A stretch of 64,000 nucleotides of DNA from Diploptera punctata (taxonomy: Eukaryota > Arthropoda > Insecta > Blattodea > Blaberidae): the NCBI GenBank assembly GCA_030220185.1, contig JASPKZ010010275.1, positions 62,001 to 126,000 on the forward strand. Direction: 5' to 3'. Position 1 is the first letter of the stretch, and each line of letters starts with the position of its first letter. A model generated the notes under the pieces. It searched no databases and was not told where the DNA came from. It was given only the letters and a program-made list of their open reading frames with translations. A program made the position numbers and the translations under genes. This document shows, in pieces, positions 30,945-42,219 of the stretch.

Positions 30945-31275
30945 CGACAGGCTTATAAGGCCCTTGGCCTACCATCTGGCTGCTTGCCTCACGTCCACAT
31001 GTGTTAATCACAGAGGTAGACGATCATAAGCCAGTGTAGGAATGACATGTAGTCAGCATGTTGGGTCCCCCAGCCATTATAGCTGGTTCTCTCAACCTGG
31101 AGTCGCTACTTATTGTAGCTACCCAAATGCCTCACGATGCTGGGTGGGCACCAGTCCCATACAGACTGAAATTCCATGAGAAAATATCTTTCCCCATGGA
31201 GACTCGAACCAGTGCAAGTTCCATAGCTCTGTGCCAAGGCATCTTGCCTTAACCACTTGGCTACAGCACGGGACA
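30945..31275 (-). mobile_element. SINE family C copy, diverged
   Basis: tRNA-like head at about 31195-31270 on the minus strand with CAAGTGGTTAAGGCAAGATG; the body is partly lost. Confidence 0.7.
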
Positions 31276-31301
31276 TATTATCAGAAACAAGACTAAATTA
31301 T

Positions 31302-31465
31302 TTTGTTGAGTTGTTTCTTGACTCATATCGTACTTCTTAACTCCCTTGCAGATCCGGATTTTGTCACTGTATCTGCGCAGGAGTTAAGAAGTATGAGGTG
31401 AGTCAAGAAACAACTCAACAAAATTAAAATAAACCTCATAGTGTTATTTCCTACCTACATAACTT
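31302..31465. mobile_element. Minimal PLE foldback with TSD
   Basis: A 13-bp duplication AAGACTAAATTAT (31289-31301 and 31466-31478) bounds a 164-bp element: inverted arm, short loop, arm with ATGAGGTGAGTC, then the box AACCTCATAGTGTTATTTCC. This proves that the box belongs to the element. Confidence 0.85.
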
Positions 31466-31479
31466 AAGACTAAATTATA

Positions 31480-31570
31480 TTTGAAGAGAGAAAGTAAATG
31501 CTCAGACTGGACTTTGAACCCAGGACCTTTTGCACACTAGTTGAATGCTCTACCAACTGAGGTAAACTTT
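31480..31570 (-). mobile_element. SINE family B truncated copy
   Basis: AAATTATATTTGAAGAGA and a tRNA-like part with TTTGAACCCAGGACC and GCTCTACCAACTGAGG on the minus strand. Confidence 0.6.
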
Positions 31571-31581
31571 GTAATATATAT

Positions 31582-32124
31582 ATATATATGGTATGATAAG
31601 AAAAATAAATGCCTGGACGGGATTCGAACCCGGATCTCTGAGTATGTACCTCAGTGTGATATCCATTACACCACCAGGCGAATCCAATTCAAACATTTAT
31701 TTTTCTTATATATGTATTATATTCCCCATTATTACTAGATGTCGCGAGAACTCGGTCTTCACTGCCATCTAGTAGCTGACTATAACAAGTAAGCAAATTA
31801 AAGAGAACATTTTTACTTTATAGCAGTGACGCTTTATAGATGTTATAATTAAATATTTAACATTGAACAATGCAAGCTTAATATGGTATGATAAGAAAAA
31901 TAATGATGGCAGTGAAGACCGAGTTCTCGCGACATCTAGTAATAATGGGGAATATAATACATATATAAGAAGAATAAATGTTTGGATTGGATTTGCCTGG
32001 TGGTGTAATGGATATCACACTGAGGTACATACTCAGAGATCCGGGTTCGAATCCCGTCCAGGCATTTATTTTTCTTATCATACCATATTAAGCTTGCATT
32101 GCTCAATGTTAAATATTTAATTAT

Positions 32125-32169
<45 letters not shown>

Positions 32170-32170
32170 T
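31582..32170. mobile_element. SINE family D inverted pair and (TA)n
   Basis: A minus copy (31590-31780) and a plus copy (31900-32095) face each other around a shared centre (TGTTATAATTAAATATTTAA). The tRNA-like unit has TGGTGTAATGGATATCAC (A box) and GGGTTCGAATCCCG (B box). (TA)n at 32130-32167 follows. A decayed relative is at 44340-44590. Confidence 0.75.
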
Positions 32171-32339
32171 ATATGTATTATTTCTGTAACTGAACTGCAC
32201 CCAACCACGAGCACTTGCTCATCCGTTATCAAATACTGTATACAACATTTATTTGTGAATAAAATTTATTCTTATTCTTATTAGCAAATTGCAATAAGAA
32301 GTAATATTCTGAGGTTTTCTTAATAAATATGTTGAATCT

Positions 32340-32425
32340 GTTTCATCTTACCTCATTAAAAGTTATGTTTTTTTGGACATGTTTCAACTTGCCTACATAT
32401 CATTATCAGCTTCTCCACACTCAAG
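32340..32425 (-). mobile_element. PLE terminus with degenerate hammerhead
   Basis: The minus strand: AGCTGATAATGATATG, AAGTTGAAACATGTCC, TTTTAATGAGGTAAGATG. Core CTGATAA lacks G8. Confidence 0.5.
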
Positions 32426-32514
32426 ACTGGGAGTCCAAATGGGTTAAAAATTATTCCAAAACACAGCCATTATAAAATAATAATGACAAGAAGAAGAAAA
32501 TAAAATTTACTCAC

Positions 32515-32760
32515 TCTCTTTCCCGGGTTCTCTTCTGTGCCTGACGACGAGCCTTGCGATGACACCAGTATTGGCTCGTTGATTGGTTTCATCGGAGGTG
32601 GAAGTGGTGGTAATTCCTCTTCGCCTTCCTCTCCGTTTTCTTGTGACGAGTAGGTGGTTCTGGCAGCAGACGTGCTCGCAGGGACAGAAGTTTGCGTTGT
32701 CCCTTGATCTTCTTCTTCCTTCTCAGATCCTTGTTTATTACCCATGTCACCTGCTGGTAA
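32515..32760 (-). CDS. trio: Trio-family RhoGEF linker exon
   Basis: 246 bp, phase 0 to 0. The acceptor TTGTTAACAG precedes LPAGDMGNKQGSEKEEEDQG, then a Ser/Thr/Glu-rich stretch, ELPPLPPPMKPINEPILVSS, and ENPGKR at donor GTGAGT. PPPMKPI-type proline motifs sit ahead of the second GEF unit in insect Trio proteins as far as I recall. An alternative acceptor, CCAGCAG, would start the exon 10 bases later but out of phase. Its first 78 bp are copied twice upstream. Confidence 0.75.
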
Positions 32761-33400
32761 CTGTTAACAAATATTACTACTTCAATATAAGTTCATTGTG
32801 GGCAATATAAGTAAGGAAACTACAAGAGCTTTATAGGAAACCAAATATAATAAGAACAATTAAGACAGAAGCTTGTGTTGTCCCTTGATCATCTTCTTCT
32901 TTCTCAGATCTTTGTTTATTACCCATGTCACCTGCTCGTAATTGTAAACAGATATAACTAATTATATTATTTTTAGTCTGGACATCTTACCTCAATATTA
33001 ATGTTGATTTGTTCTTGGACAATTAGAATTGTTTTGAAACATGTCCAAGAACAAATCAACATTAATATTGAGGTAAGATGTCCAGACTAAAAATAATATA
33101 ATTAAAATAACCTCAAAATATAACTTCCTAAAATTAGATATAACTACTTCAACACATGTTCACTGAGGGCAATATAAGTAAAGAATCTACATGATCTTTA
33201 TAGCAAACCAGATGTAATAAGAACAATTAAGACAGAAGTTTGTGTTGTCCTTTGATCATCTTCTTCTTTCTCAAATTCTTGTTTATTACCCATCTCACCT
33301 GCTGGTAATTGTGAACAAATATTACCACTTCAATACATGTTCACTGAGGGAAATATAAGTAAGGAAACTACAAGATCTTTATGTTGGTCACGGTGTCTGT
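32683..33400 (-). repeat. Triplicated exon start plus intron, with LINE scrap at the joints
   Basis: The true exon start (32683-32760) and about 100 bp of upstream intron recur at about 32863-33222 (interrupted by a PLE foldback) and 33223-33400. Each copy holds ATGGGTAATAAACAA or a close variant and keeps its frame (MGNKQ, EKEEDDQ, TTQ). Each is joined to AAGAACAATTAAGAC, which is LINE sequence. Confidence 0.8.
32961..33135. mobile_element. Minimal PLE foldback with TSD, inside the duplication
   Basis: An 11-bp duplication AGATATAACTA (32950-32960 and 33136-33146). Perfect 62-bp arms (32960-33021 and 33042-33103) around a 20-base loop with TTTTGAAACA, then AATAACCTCAAAATATAACT. It was inserted after the exon duplication. 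Confidence 0.85.
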
Positions 33401-33789
33401 GGTTATGTTCCTTGCCTAAAAAATGTATTAATTGCCACTGATTAATTTTACTTATAAATATTAATGTATTATGTAAATCTTGGCCTCTAAAATATTAATT
33501 TCAGCCTCTGAGAATCGAGAGGGACCATAAGCCGGGTTCCAAGTGTGGAGATTTTCAGGTTCGTAAAAGATCCTTAAGCCTGAATACCTCTAAGCAAAAT
33601 TTACCGGCCTCTTTTATCCTAGTAATACCTTAGTTGTCATTGGGCCGGTATGTTGACCACATATCATTGATGACATCTTTACGGAATTAAGAGTAACTAA
33701 ATTAACTTGATCTAGTAACTCCTAACAAAGGAGAAGTTTAGGCCCAATATTGGCCTTTCACGCCATTGTAGATGTAGATATGATCTTTA

Positions 33790-34060
33790 TAGGAAACCAG
33801 ATATAGTTCTTCCAGTTATATTATATGGATGCAAAAACATGGATCTTACTTTAAGGGAGGAGAAAAGATTATGAGTAAGTTCTTACGAAAATGTTTAGAT
33901 GAACAGACAGGTGAATGGAGAAGACTTCATAACATTCATGATCTTTATGGGAAATCACATGTAATAAGAACAATCAAGACTTGAAGAGTGTGATGGGCAG
34001 GACATATGGCATGTATGGGAAATGAAAGAGGGGAATTTCAAGAAAACACTTAATCAACAC
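33790..34060 (+). mobile_element. LINE fragment (RPRMRW family)
   Basis: The words TTATATTATATGGATGC, ACTTTAAGGGAGGAG and GATGAACAGACAGGTGAATG match 60920-61160. Many frame breaks. Confidence 0.7.
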
Positions 34061-34356
34061 ACCTGACAACCTGTCAAAATATTTGGGTTCTGTTTTTAAG
34101 TAATTTGCACGACAGAATGAAGCTAGTTTTAGACAACATTTCAAACAAATCATTTAATAATAATCTTTTAATCCCCAAAATAACCCACATTTGCAAAGAG
34201 CAAATTAATTTTGTAATCCATGCCAATCAAGCAATTATATCTCAAGTTACAAGGAAAATTATGAGGAACAGCACAGGAAAGATGAGTTAATCAAGTAAAG
34301 GAAAACTTGTGTATGAGGAACAGGATCTTTGAATAGACGTATGAAGTGTATCTACC

Positions 34357-34560
34357 TCACTGGCATACATCCTTATCCTCAGCTACTGTTTTCCAATCAT
34401 CCCCTGCATAAACTATTTCCCTCAAATCATGATTAATATTATTCTCCCATTTAATTATTGGTTCACCTACTGGGCACTTTACCTCTAGTTTTCCTAGAAT
34501 GTGTTTCCATACCCCTCTTTCATTCCCAAATTTGTGCCACATTAAACATCAAAATAAAAT
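34357..34560 (-). mobile_element. LINE C-terminal fragment
   Basis: The minus-strand frame reads KLEVKCPVGEPIIKWENNIN and HDLREIVYAGDDWKTVAEDK, a decayed copy of the LINE end seen at 45.6 and 61.2 kb. Confidence 0.7.
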
Positions 34561-34621
34561 TATAATTAAAATCTTCATTAACGACCCTCATAAAAGCCCC
34601 CCAAAATGTTTTGAATGTCCC

Positions 34622-37600
34622 AAATATATTATTTGGCTCCCTAGAAAGTTATTAAGCACAAAAATGTAATTTGGCTCCCTAGAAAGTTATTAAGCACAAA
34701 AATGTAATTTGGCTCCCTAGAAAGTTATTGAGCACAAAAATGTAATCTGGCTCCCTAGAAAGTTATTAAGCACAAAAATGTAATCTGGCTCCCTAGAAAG
34801 TTATTAAGCACAAAAATGTAATTTGGCTCCCTAGAAAGTTATTAAGCACAAAAATGTAATTTGGCTCCCTAGAAAGTTATTGAGCACAAAAATGTAATCT
34901 GGCTCCCTAGAAAGTTATTAAGCACAAAAATGTAATCTGGCTCCCTAGAAAGTTATTAAGCACAAAAATGTAATTTGGCTCCCTAGAAAGTTATTAAGCA
35001 CAAAAATGTAATTTGGCTCCCTAGAAAGTTATTGAGCACAAAAATGTAATCTGGCTCCTAGAAAGTTATTAAGCACAAAAATGTAATTTGGCTCCCTAGA
35101 AAGTTATTAAGCACAAAAATGTAATTTGGCTCCCTAGAAAGTTATTAAGCACAAAAATGTAATCTGGTCCCTAGAAAGTTATTAAGCACAAAATGTAATT
35201 TGGCTCCCTAGAAAGTTATTAAGCACAAAAATGTAATCTGGCTCCCTAGAAAGTTATTAAGCACAAAAATGTAATCTGGCTCCCTAGAAAGTTATTAAGC
35301 ACAAAAATGTAATTTGGCTCCCTAGAAAGTTATTAAGCACAAAAATGTAATTTGGCTCCCTAGAAAGTTATTGAGCACAAAAATGTAATCTGGCTCCCTA
35401 GAAAGTTATTGAGCACAAAAATGTAATCTGGCTCCCTAGATAGTTATTAAGCACAAAAATGTAATCTGGCTCCCTAGATAGTTATTAAGCACAAAAATGT
35501 AATTTGGCTCCCTAGAAAGTTATTGAGCACAAAAATGTAATCTGGCTCCCTAGATAGTTTTTAAGCACAATAATGTAATTTGGCTCCCTAGAAAGTTATT
35601 GAGCACAAAAATGTAATCTGGCTCCCTAGATAGTTATTAAGCACAATAATGTAATTTGGCTCCCTAGAAAGTTATTAAGCACAAATATATTATTTGGCTC
35701 CCTAGAAAGTTATTAAGCACAAAAATGTAATCTGGCTCCCTAGAAAGTTATTAAGCACAAAAATGTAATTTGGCTCCCTAGAAAGTTATTGAGCACAAAA
35801 ATGTAATCTGGCTCCCTAGATAGTTATTAAGCACAAAAATGTAATTTGGCTCCCTAGAAAGTTATTGAGCACAAAAATGTAATCTGGCTCCCTAGATAGT
35901 TATTAAGCACAATAATGTAATTTGGCTCCCTAGAAAGTTATTAAGCACAAATATATTATTTGGCTCCCTAGAAAGTTATTAAGCACAAAAATGTAATCTG
36001 GCTCCCTAGAAAGTTATTAAGCACAAAAATGTAATTTGGCTCCCTAGAAAGTTATTAAGCACAAAAATGTAATTTGGCTCCCTAGAAAGTTATTGAGCAC
36101 AAAAATGTAATCTGGCTCCCTAGAAAGTTATTGAGCACAAAAATGTAATTTGGCTCCCTAGAAAGTTATTAAGCACAAATATATTATTTGGCTCCCTAGA
36201 AAGTTATTAAGCACAAAAATGTAATTTGGCTCCCTAGAAAGTTATTGAGCACAAAAATGTAATCTGGCTCCCTAGAAAGTTATTAAGCACAAAAATGTAA
36301 TTTGGCTCCCTAGAAAGTTATTAAGCACAAAAATGTAATTTGGCTCCCTAGAAAGTTATTGAGCACAAAAATGTAATCTGGCTCCATAGAAAGTTATTGA
36401 GCACAAAAATGTAATCTGGCTCCCTAGATAGTTATTAAGCACAAAAATGTAATTTGGCTCCCTAGAAAGTTATTAAGCACAAATATATTATTTGGCTCCC
36501 TAGAAAGTTATTAAGCACAAAAATGTAATCTGGCTCCCTAGAAAGTTATTGAGCACAAAAATGTAATTTGGCTCCCTAGATAGTTATTAAGCACAAAAAT
36601 GTAATTTGGCTCCCTAGAAAGTTATTAAGCACAAAAATGTAATTTGGCTCCCTAGAAAGTTATTGAGCACAAAAATGTAATCTGGCTCCATAGAAAGTTA
36701 TTGAGCACAAAAATGTAATCTGGCTCCCTAGATAGTTATTAAGCACAATAATGTAATTTGGTTCCCTAGAAAGTTATTAAGCACAAAAATGTAATCTGGC
36801 TCCCTAGATAGTTATTAAGCACAAAAATGTAATCTGGCTCCCTAGATAGTTATTAAGCACAATAATGTAATTTGGCTCCCTAGAAAGTTATTAAGCACAA
36901 ATATATTATTTGGCTCCCTAGAAAGTTATTAAGCACAAAAATGTAATTTGGCTCCCTAGAAAGTTATTAAGCACAAAAATGTAATTTGGCTCCCTAGAAA
37001 GTTATTAAGCACAAAAATGTAATTTGGCTCCCTAGAAAGTTATTAAGCACAAAAATGTAATCTGGCTCCCTAGATAGTTATTAAGCACAATAATGTAATT
37101 TGGCTCCCTAGAAAGTTATTAAGCACAAATATATTATTTGGCTCCCTAGAAAGTTATTAAGCACAAAAATGTAATTTGGCTCCCTAGATAGTTATTAAGC
37201 ACAAAAATGTAATTTGGCTCCCTAGAAAGTTATTGAGCACAAAAATGTAATCTGGCTCCCTAGAAAGTTATTAAGCACAAAAATGTAATTTGGCTCCCTA
37301 GAAAGTTATTAAGCACAAAAATGTAATTTGGCTCCCTAGAAAGTTATTGAGCACAAAAATGTAATCTGGCTCCCTAGAAAGTTATTGAGCACAAAAATGT
37401 AATCTGGCTCCCTAGATAGTTATTAAGCACAATAATGTAATTTGGCTCCCTAGAAAGTTATTAAGCACAAATATATTATTGGCTCCCTAGAAAGTTATTA
37501 AGCACAAAAATGTAATTTGGCTCCCTAGAAAGTTATTAAGCACAAAAATGTAATCTGGCTCCCTAGATAGTTATTGAGCACAAAAATGTAATCTGGCTCT

Positions 37601-39788
37601 GGCTCCCTAGATAGTTATTAAGCACAATAATGTAATTTGGCTCCCTAGAAAGTTATTAAGCACAAATATATTATTTGGCTCCCTAGAAAGTTATTAAGCA
37701 CAAAAATGTAATTTGGCTCCCTAGAAAGTTATTAAGCACAAAAATGTAATCTGGCTCCCTAGATAGTTATTGAGCACAAAAATGTAATCTGGCTCTGGCT
37801 CCCTAGATAGTTATTAAGCACAATAATGTAATTTGGCTCCCTAGAAAGTTATTAAGCACAAAAATGTAATTTGGCTCCCTAGAAAGTTATTAAGCACAAA
37901 AATGTAATTTGGCTCCCTAGAAAGTTATTAAGCACAAAAATGTAATCTGGCTCCCTAGATAGTTATTAAGCACAAAAATGTAATTTGGCTCCCTAGAAAG
38001 TTATTAAGCACAAAAATGTAATCTGGCTCCCTAGATAGTTATTAAGCACAAAAATGTAATTTGGCTCCCTAGAAAGTTATTAAGCACAAAAATGTAATCT
38101 GGCTCCCTAGATAGTTATTAAGCACAATAATGTAATTTGGCTCCCTAGAAAGTTATTAAGCACAAAAATGTAATTTGGCTCCCTAGAAAGTTATTAAGCA
38201 CAAAAATGTAATCTGGCTCCCTAGATAGTTATTAAGCACAAAAATGTAATCTGGCTCCCTAGATAGTTATTAAGCACAATAATGTAATTTGGCTCCCTAG
38301 AAAGTTATTAAGCACAAATATATTATTTGGCTCCCTAGAAAGTTATTAAGCACAAAAATGTAATCTGGCTCCCTAGATAGTTATTAAGCACAATAATGTA
38401 ATTTGGCTCCCTAGAAAGTTATTAAGCACAAATATATTATTTGGCTCCCTAGAAAGTTATTAAGCACAAAAATGTAATTTGGCTCCCTAGAAAGTTATTA
38501 AGCACAAAAATGTAATCTGGCTCCCTAGATAGTTATTGAGCACAAAAATGTAATCTGGCTCTGGCTCCCTAGATAGTTATTAAGCACAATAATGTAATTT
38601 GGCTCCCTAGAAAGTTATTAAGCACAAAAATGTAATCTGGCTCCCTAGATAGTTATTAAGCACAATAATGTAATTTGGCTCCCTAGATAGTTATTAAGCA
38701 CAATAATGTAATTTGGCTCCCTAGATAGTTATTAAGCACAATAATGTAATTTGGCTCCCTAGAAAGTTATTAAGCACAAAAATGTAATCTGGCTCCCTAG
38801 ATAGTTATTAAGCACAAAAATGTAATCTGGCTCCCTAGATAGTTATTAAGCACAATAATGTAATTTGGCTCCCTAGAAAGTTATTAAGCACAAAAATGTA
38901 ATCTGGCTCCCTAGATAGTTATTAAGCACAATAATGTAATTTGGCTCCCTAGAAAGTTATTAAGCACAAATATATTATTTGGCTCCCTAGAAAGTTATTA
39001 AGCACAAAAATGTAATTTGGCTCCCTAGAAAGTTATTAAGCACAAAAATGTAATCTGGCTCCCTAGATAGTTATTGAGCACAAAAATGTAATCTGGCTCT
39101 GGCTCCCTAGATAGTTATTAAGCACAATAATGTAATTTGGCTCCCTAGAAAGTTATTAAGCACAAAAATGTAATCTGGCTCCCTAGATAGTTATTAAGCA
39201 CAAAAATGTAATCTGGCTCCCTAGATAGTTATTAAGCACAATAATGTAATTTGGCTCCCTAGAAAGTTATTAAGCACAAAAATGTAATCTGGCTCCCTAG
39301 ATAGTTATTAAGCACAAAAATGTAATCTGGCTCCCTAGATAGTTATTAAGCACAATAATGTAATTTGGCTCCCTAGAAAGTTATTAAGCACAAATATATT
39401 ATTTGGCTCCCTAGAAAGTTATTAAGCACAAAAATGTAATTTGGCTCCCTAGAAAGTTATTAAGCACAAAAATGTAATCTGGCTCCCTAGATAGTTATTA
39501 AGCACAAAAATGTAATCTGGCTCTGGCTCCCTAGATAGTTATTAAGCACAATAATGTAATTTGGCTCCCTAGAAAGTTATTAAGCACAAAAATGTAATCT
39601 GGCTCCCTAGATAGTTATTGAGCACAAAAATGTAATCTGGCTCTGGCTCCCTAGATAGTTATTAAGCACAATAATGTAATTTGGCTCCCTAGAAAGTTAT
39701 TAAGCACAAAAATGTAATTTGGCTCCCTAGAAAGTTATTGAGCACAAAAATGTAATCTGGCTCCCTAGATAGTTATTAAGCACAAAAA
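34622..39788. repeat. 38-bp satellite array, about 135 units
   Basis: The unit is TTGGCTCCCTAGAAAGTTAT followed by TAAGCACAAAAATGTAAT. Recurrent variants are AAT(T/C)TGG, CTAGA(A/T)AG, ATT(A/G)AG, CACAA(A/T)AATG and CACAAATATATTAT. A 6-bp duplication (CTGGCTCTGGCTCC) occurs six times, all after 37590 (starts 37592, 37788, 38554, 39092, 39516, 39636), each gap a whole number of units plus 6. No ORF. It lies upstream of the Trio exon at 32515. Confidence 0.97.
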
Positions 39789-40350
39789 TGAGTATAAAAC
39801 TTGTTAAAGTTTTGTTCGGCACGCAGAGGTTTAAGGACTCTACAGGCGCTTCATTACCATTCATCACTAGAATTGGAACAATTACTTCGTAACACGATAT
39901 CAGCTTATGCCAACGTTCAACATGACGTAAGAGGGAAGGACGTTAGAATAGTTTTCTGTACGTCTGGTTACGGCAACAGTTTAGAATGACCACTTTACAT
40001 CAGCTATACAATAAACGCTCCTTATTCCCGGGTTAAAAAATTGCGACACAGTTTCTGTATTCGCGGATCCAGTCGGTATATTAGAAGAATTAGAGTCCTT
40101 TTTTAACCATCAGCAGTTTTTTTTCTGTAGACAGTTGCCAAAGTGGGTATTACAAATAGTGATTCAAACCAAATGGACAAATAAATATCAAAACAAAACA
40201 AACCTTGTTGTCACTAACCCTAAAATTCATTTTTAAAAGCTGTTGTATTTCACGTGCCGATATGTACTTTGATAAAATGCCTCTATCGCCACGATCGGTA
40301 TATTATTGTTTCAACTTGTCATTCGTTGCAATAATTTTGATTGAATAACA
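39789..40350 (+). other. Satellite flank, transposon-like but unidentified
   Basis: A 62-codon frame at 39801-39989 (RGLRTLQALHYHSSLELEQL) has no recognised family. GTATATTATTGTTTCAACTT and other unique sequence follow. Confidence 0.35.
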
Positions 40351-40381
40351 CGTGTATCTTGTGCTTTGTTCCCAGTTTATA

Positions 40382-40910
40382 ATGTCGAGTAAAAGGAAAG
40401 AAAAATTAGTACCGAAGAGAAAAAAATTGGTGTTGCCGCTTAAAGTAAAAATAGAAATGCTTGACCGTTTATACACGTTGGCGAGTCGTTTGTGCCTATA
40501 TCACGCTGCTTCAATGCTAATGAAGTGTCATTTAACGATTTCGGTATTTAAAAAAATAAAGAAAAAAAACATAGCTGTGATTACCACTAATTTTTCCCAC
40601 ATACCTACAACTATTCAAAAAGCTTGAAACTCAAGGTTTGGCGTTGATTGATTCTATTCAATTAATGGATAAAATCCGTCAACTGCCGGAGGTATTACCA
40701 AGCAAACTTATGTAAAAGTTTGAAAATATTTTGAACGATAACCCAGGGTGTTAACCTTTGTGTGAAATTAATAGTTTTATAAATGGGGCGGGCGAACTTT
40801 TGCCAGAAATAATAAGTGCCAAAATAGCACCCAAATTCAAATACTGCCCAGTTGCTTCAGTTGGCGTAGAACGGTCCTTTTCTGTTTATAAACATATTTT
40901 GAGCGATCTT
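40382..40910 (+). pseudogene. Transposase fragments: HTH start and hAT-type dimerisation end
   Basis: MSSKRKEKLVPKRKKLVLPL and KVKIEMLDRL resemble the start of CENP-B/Tigger-type HTH proteins. Downstream, broken frames SIQLMDKIRQLPEVLPSKLM and KFKYCPVASVGVERSFSVYK resemble the C-terminal dimerisation region of hAT-type or CGGBP1-like proteins. They may be two elements or one decayed element. Cut at 40911 by a SINE. Confidence 0.5.
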
Positions 40911-40911
40911 T

Positions 40912-41103
40912 TTTTTTTGTCTCTTTTTCGTTTACACTGTTTTTTTTACCTTTTTTGTTAACTTTCTTTTTATTCTGACATATAGACATAAGGACAGGAC
41001 ACACACTCAGGTGAAGATTTAAAATCCCCTGCCTCGCCGGGAATCGAACCCGGGTCGCCGGAGTGGAAGGTAGGGACTCTACCGACTACGCGACGGCGAC
41101 GGA
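40912..41103 (-). mobile_element. SINE family E copy 1
   Basis: tRNA-like on the minus strand: GTAGTCGGTAGAGTCCCTAC (A-box region) and ACCCGGGTTCGATTCCCGGC (B box). T-rich sequence precedes it. The second copy is at 42005-42217. Confidence 0.75.
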
Positions 41104-41179
41104 CTTTTTTATACAAAAATATTTATATATTGAATGTAAACAAATGAGAAATGTTATGTTTTACTTGTTTATCATTGCA

Positions 41180-41990
41180 ATCAGATCACATTATTTATTT
41201 CTTCAACTACAAAACCATTCACTTTATTAATTAGTAACATTCTATTAATAATCTCTATTACATCAACAGTAGGTATACTGGGAAACAGATTCTTTACATC
41301 AAAAGAAACTAAAATTAAGTTATTAGGCAAATCAATGTTCTTTATATTGTCAATTAATTCAATAGAGTTTTTTATACTGTAAATTGGATTGAACTTGGTA
41401 TTAGATGAAATTATATTTATTAGCTTTTTAGACATTTTGTATGATGGAGAACTTATAAAGGATACTACTGGTCTAATAGGATAATTTTCCTTATGTAATT
41501 TAACTAGGGAGTACAGTTTGGGTGGTTGGGGATTCATTTGTATTATAGAGTATTCAAAAAAGTTATTAAAAATTATACTATTTTTATAAATATTTATAAT
41601 TTCTTTTTGATATTTCTCTGTTGGGTCTTTATCAATAATTTGAAAATTATCTGAATTTAGAAAATGTACAGTTTTAGAGATATAATCATCCTTATTTAAA
41701 GCTATTAAAGTTTGTCCTTTATCTGCTCGTGTAATGACAATATCATCATTTAAAGTTTTCTTTTTTACATCGTTAGCTATCTGATTATAGAATATATGCC
41801 TTGGTATTGTTTTCTGACCATCCTTGATCATTTTTTGTGAGAGCATATTTTTCTGACTCAACATTAACTGGTTCAGATAATGTGTTATTATCTTTTAAAA
41901 TCAATCCACATTCCACACCTAAATTTTGTAGTAGAATGTTACTAACTAATAAAGTGAATGGTTTTGTAGTTGAAGAAATATTACACACTC
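41180..41990 (-). mobile_element. Penelope-like RT fragment with inverted end
   Basis: A 227-codon minus-strand frame has the PLE RT start: DIVITRADKGQTLIALNKDD, QPPKLYSLVKLHKENYPIRP, VVSFISSPSYKMSKKLINII and ILVSFDVKNLFPSIPTVDVI, then INRMLLINKVNGFVVEEI. It lacks the catalytic YADD-type motif. At 41930-41990 the same NRMLLTNKVNGFVVEEILHT segment lies on the plus strand, so the copy is folded back on itself. Confidence 0.85.
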
Positions 41991-42004
41991 TTAAAACATA
42001 TTAT

Positions 42005-42217
42005 TTATTTATTTATTTTCCTCTTTACGCTTAAACTGTTTTCCTTCTTGTTTTACTTTTTTATTAACTTTCTGTTATTCTCACATATAGATACAAGGAC
42101 AAGACACACACATCCAGACCCAAGTTGGAGATTAAAAAATCCCCTACCGCGCCGGGAATCGAACCCGGGTCGCCGGAGTGGAAGGTAGGGACTCTACCGA
42201 CTACGCCACGGCGACGC
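42005..42217 (-). mobile_element. SINE family E copy 2
   Basis: Same tRNA-like unit as copy 1 with two or three changes; T-rich upstream body. The two copies bracket the PLE fragment in the same orientation. Confidence 0.75.
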
Positions 42218-42219
42218 AT

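Noticed and set aside
34622..39788. CRISPR-like array (regular 38-bp repeat)
   Set aside because: There are no unique spacers: the whole period is conserved, with only point variants. It is a eukaryotic satellite.
40382..40910. Intact host DNA-binding gene
   Set aside because: Frames break repeatedly, the end resembles hAT-type transposase, and a SINE truncates it.
41034..41103. tRNA gene on the minus strand
   Set aside because: A second copy with the same T-rich flank at 42145-42217 marks it as SINE family E.
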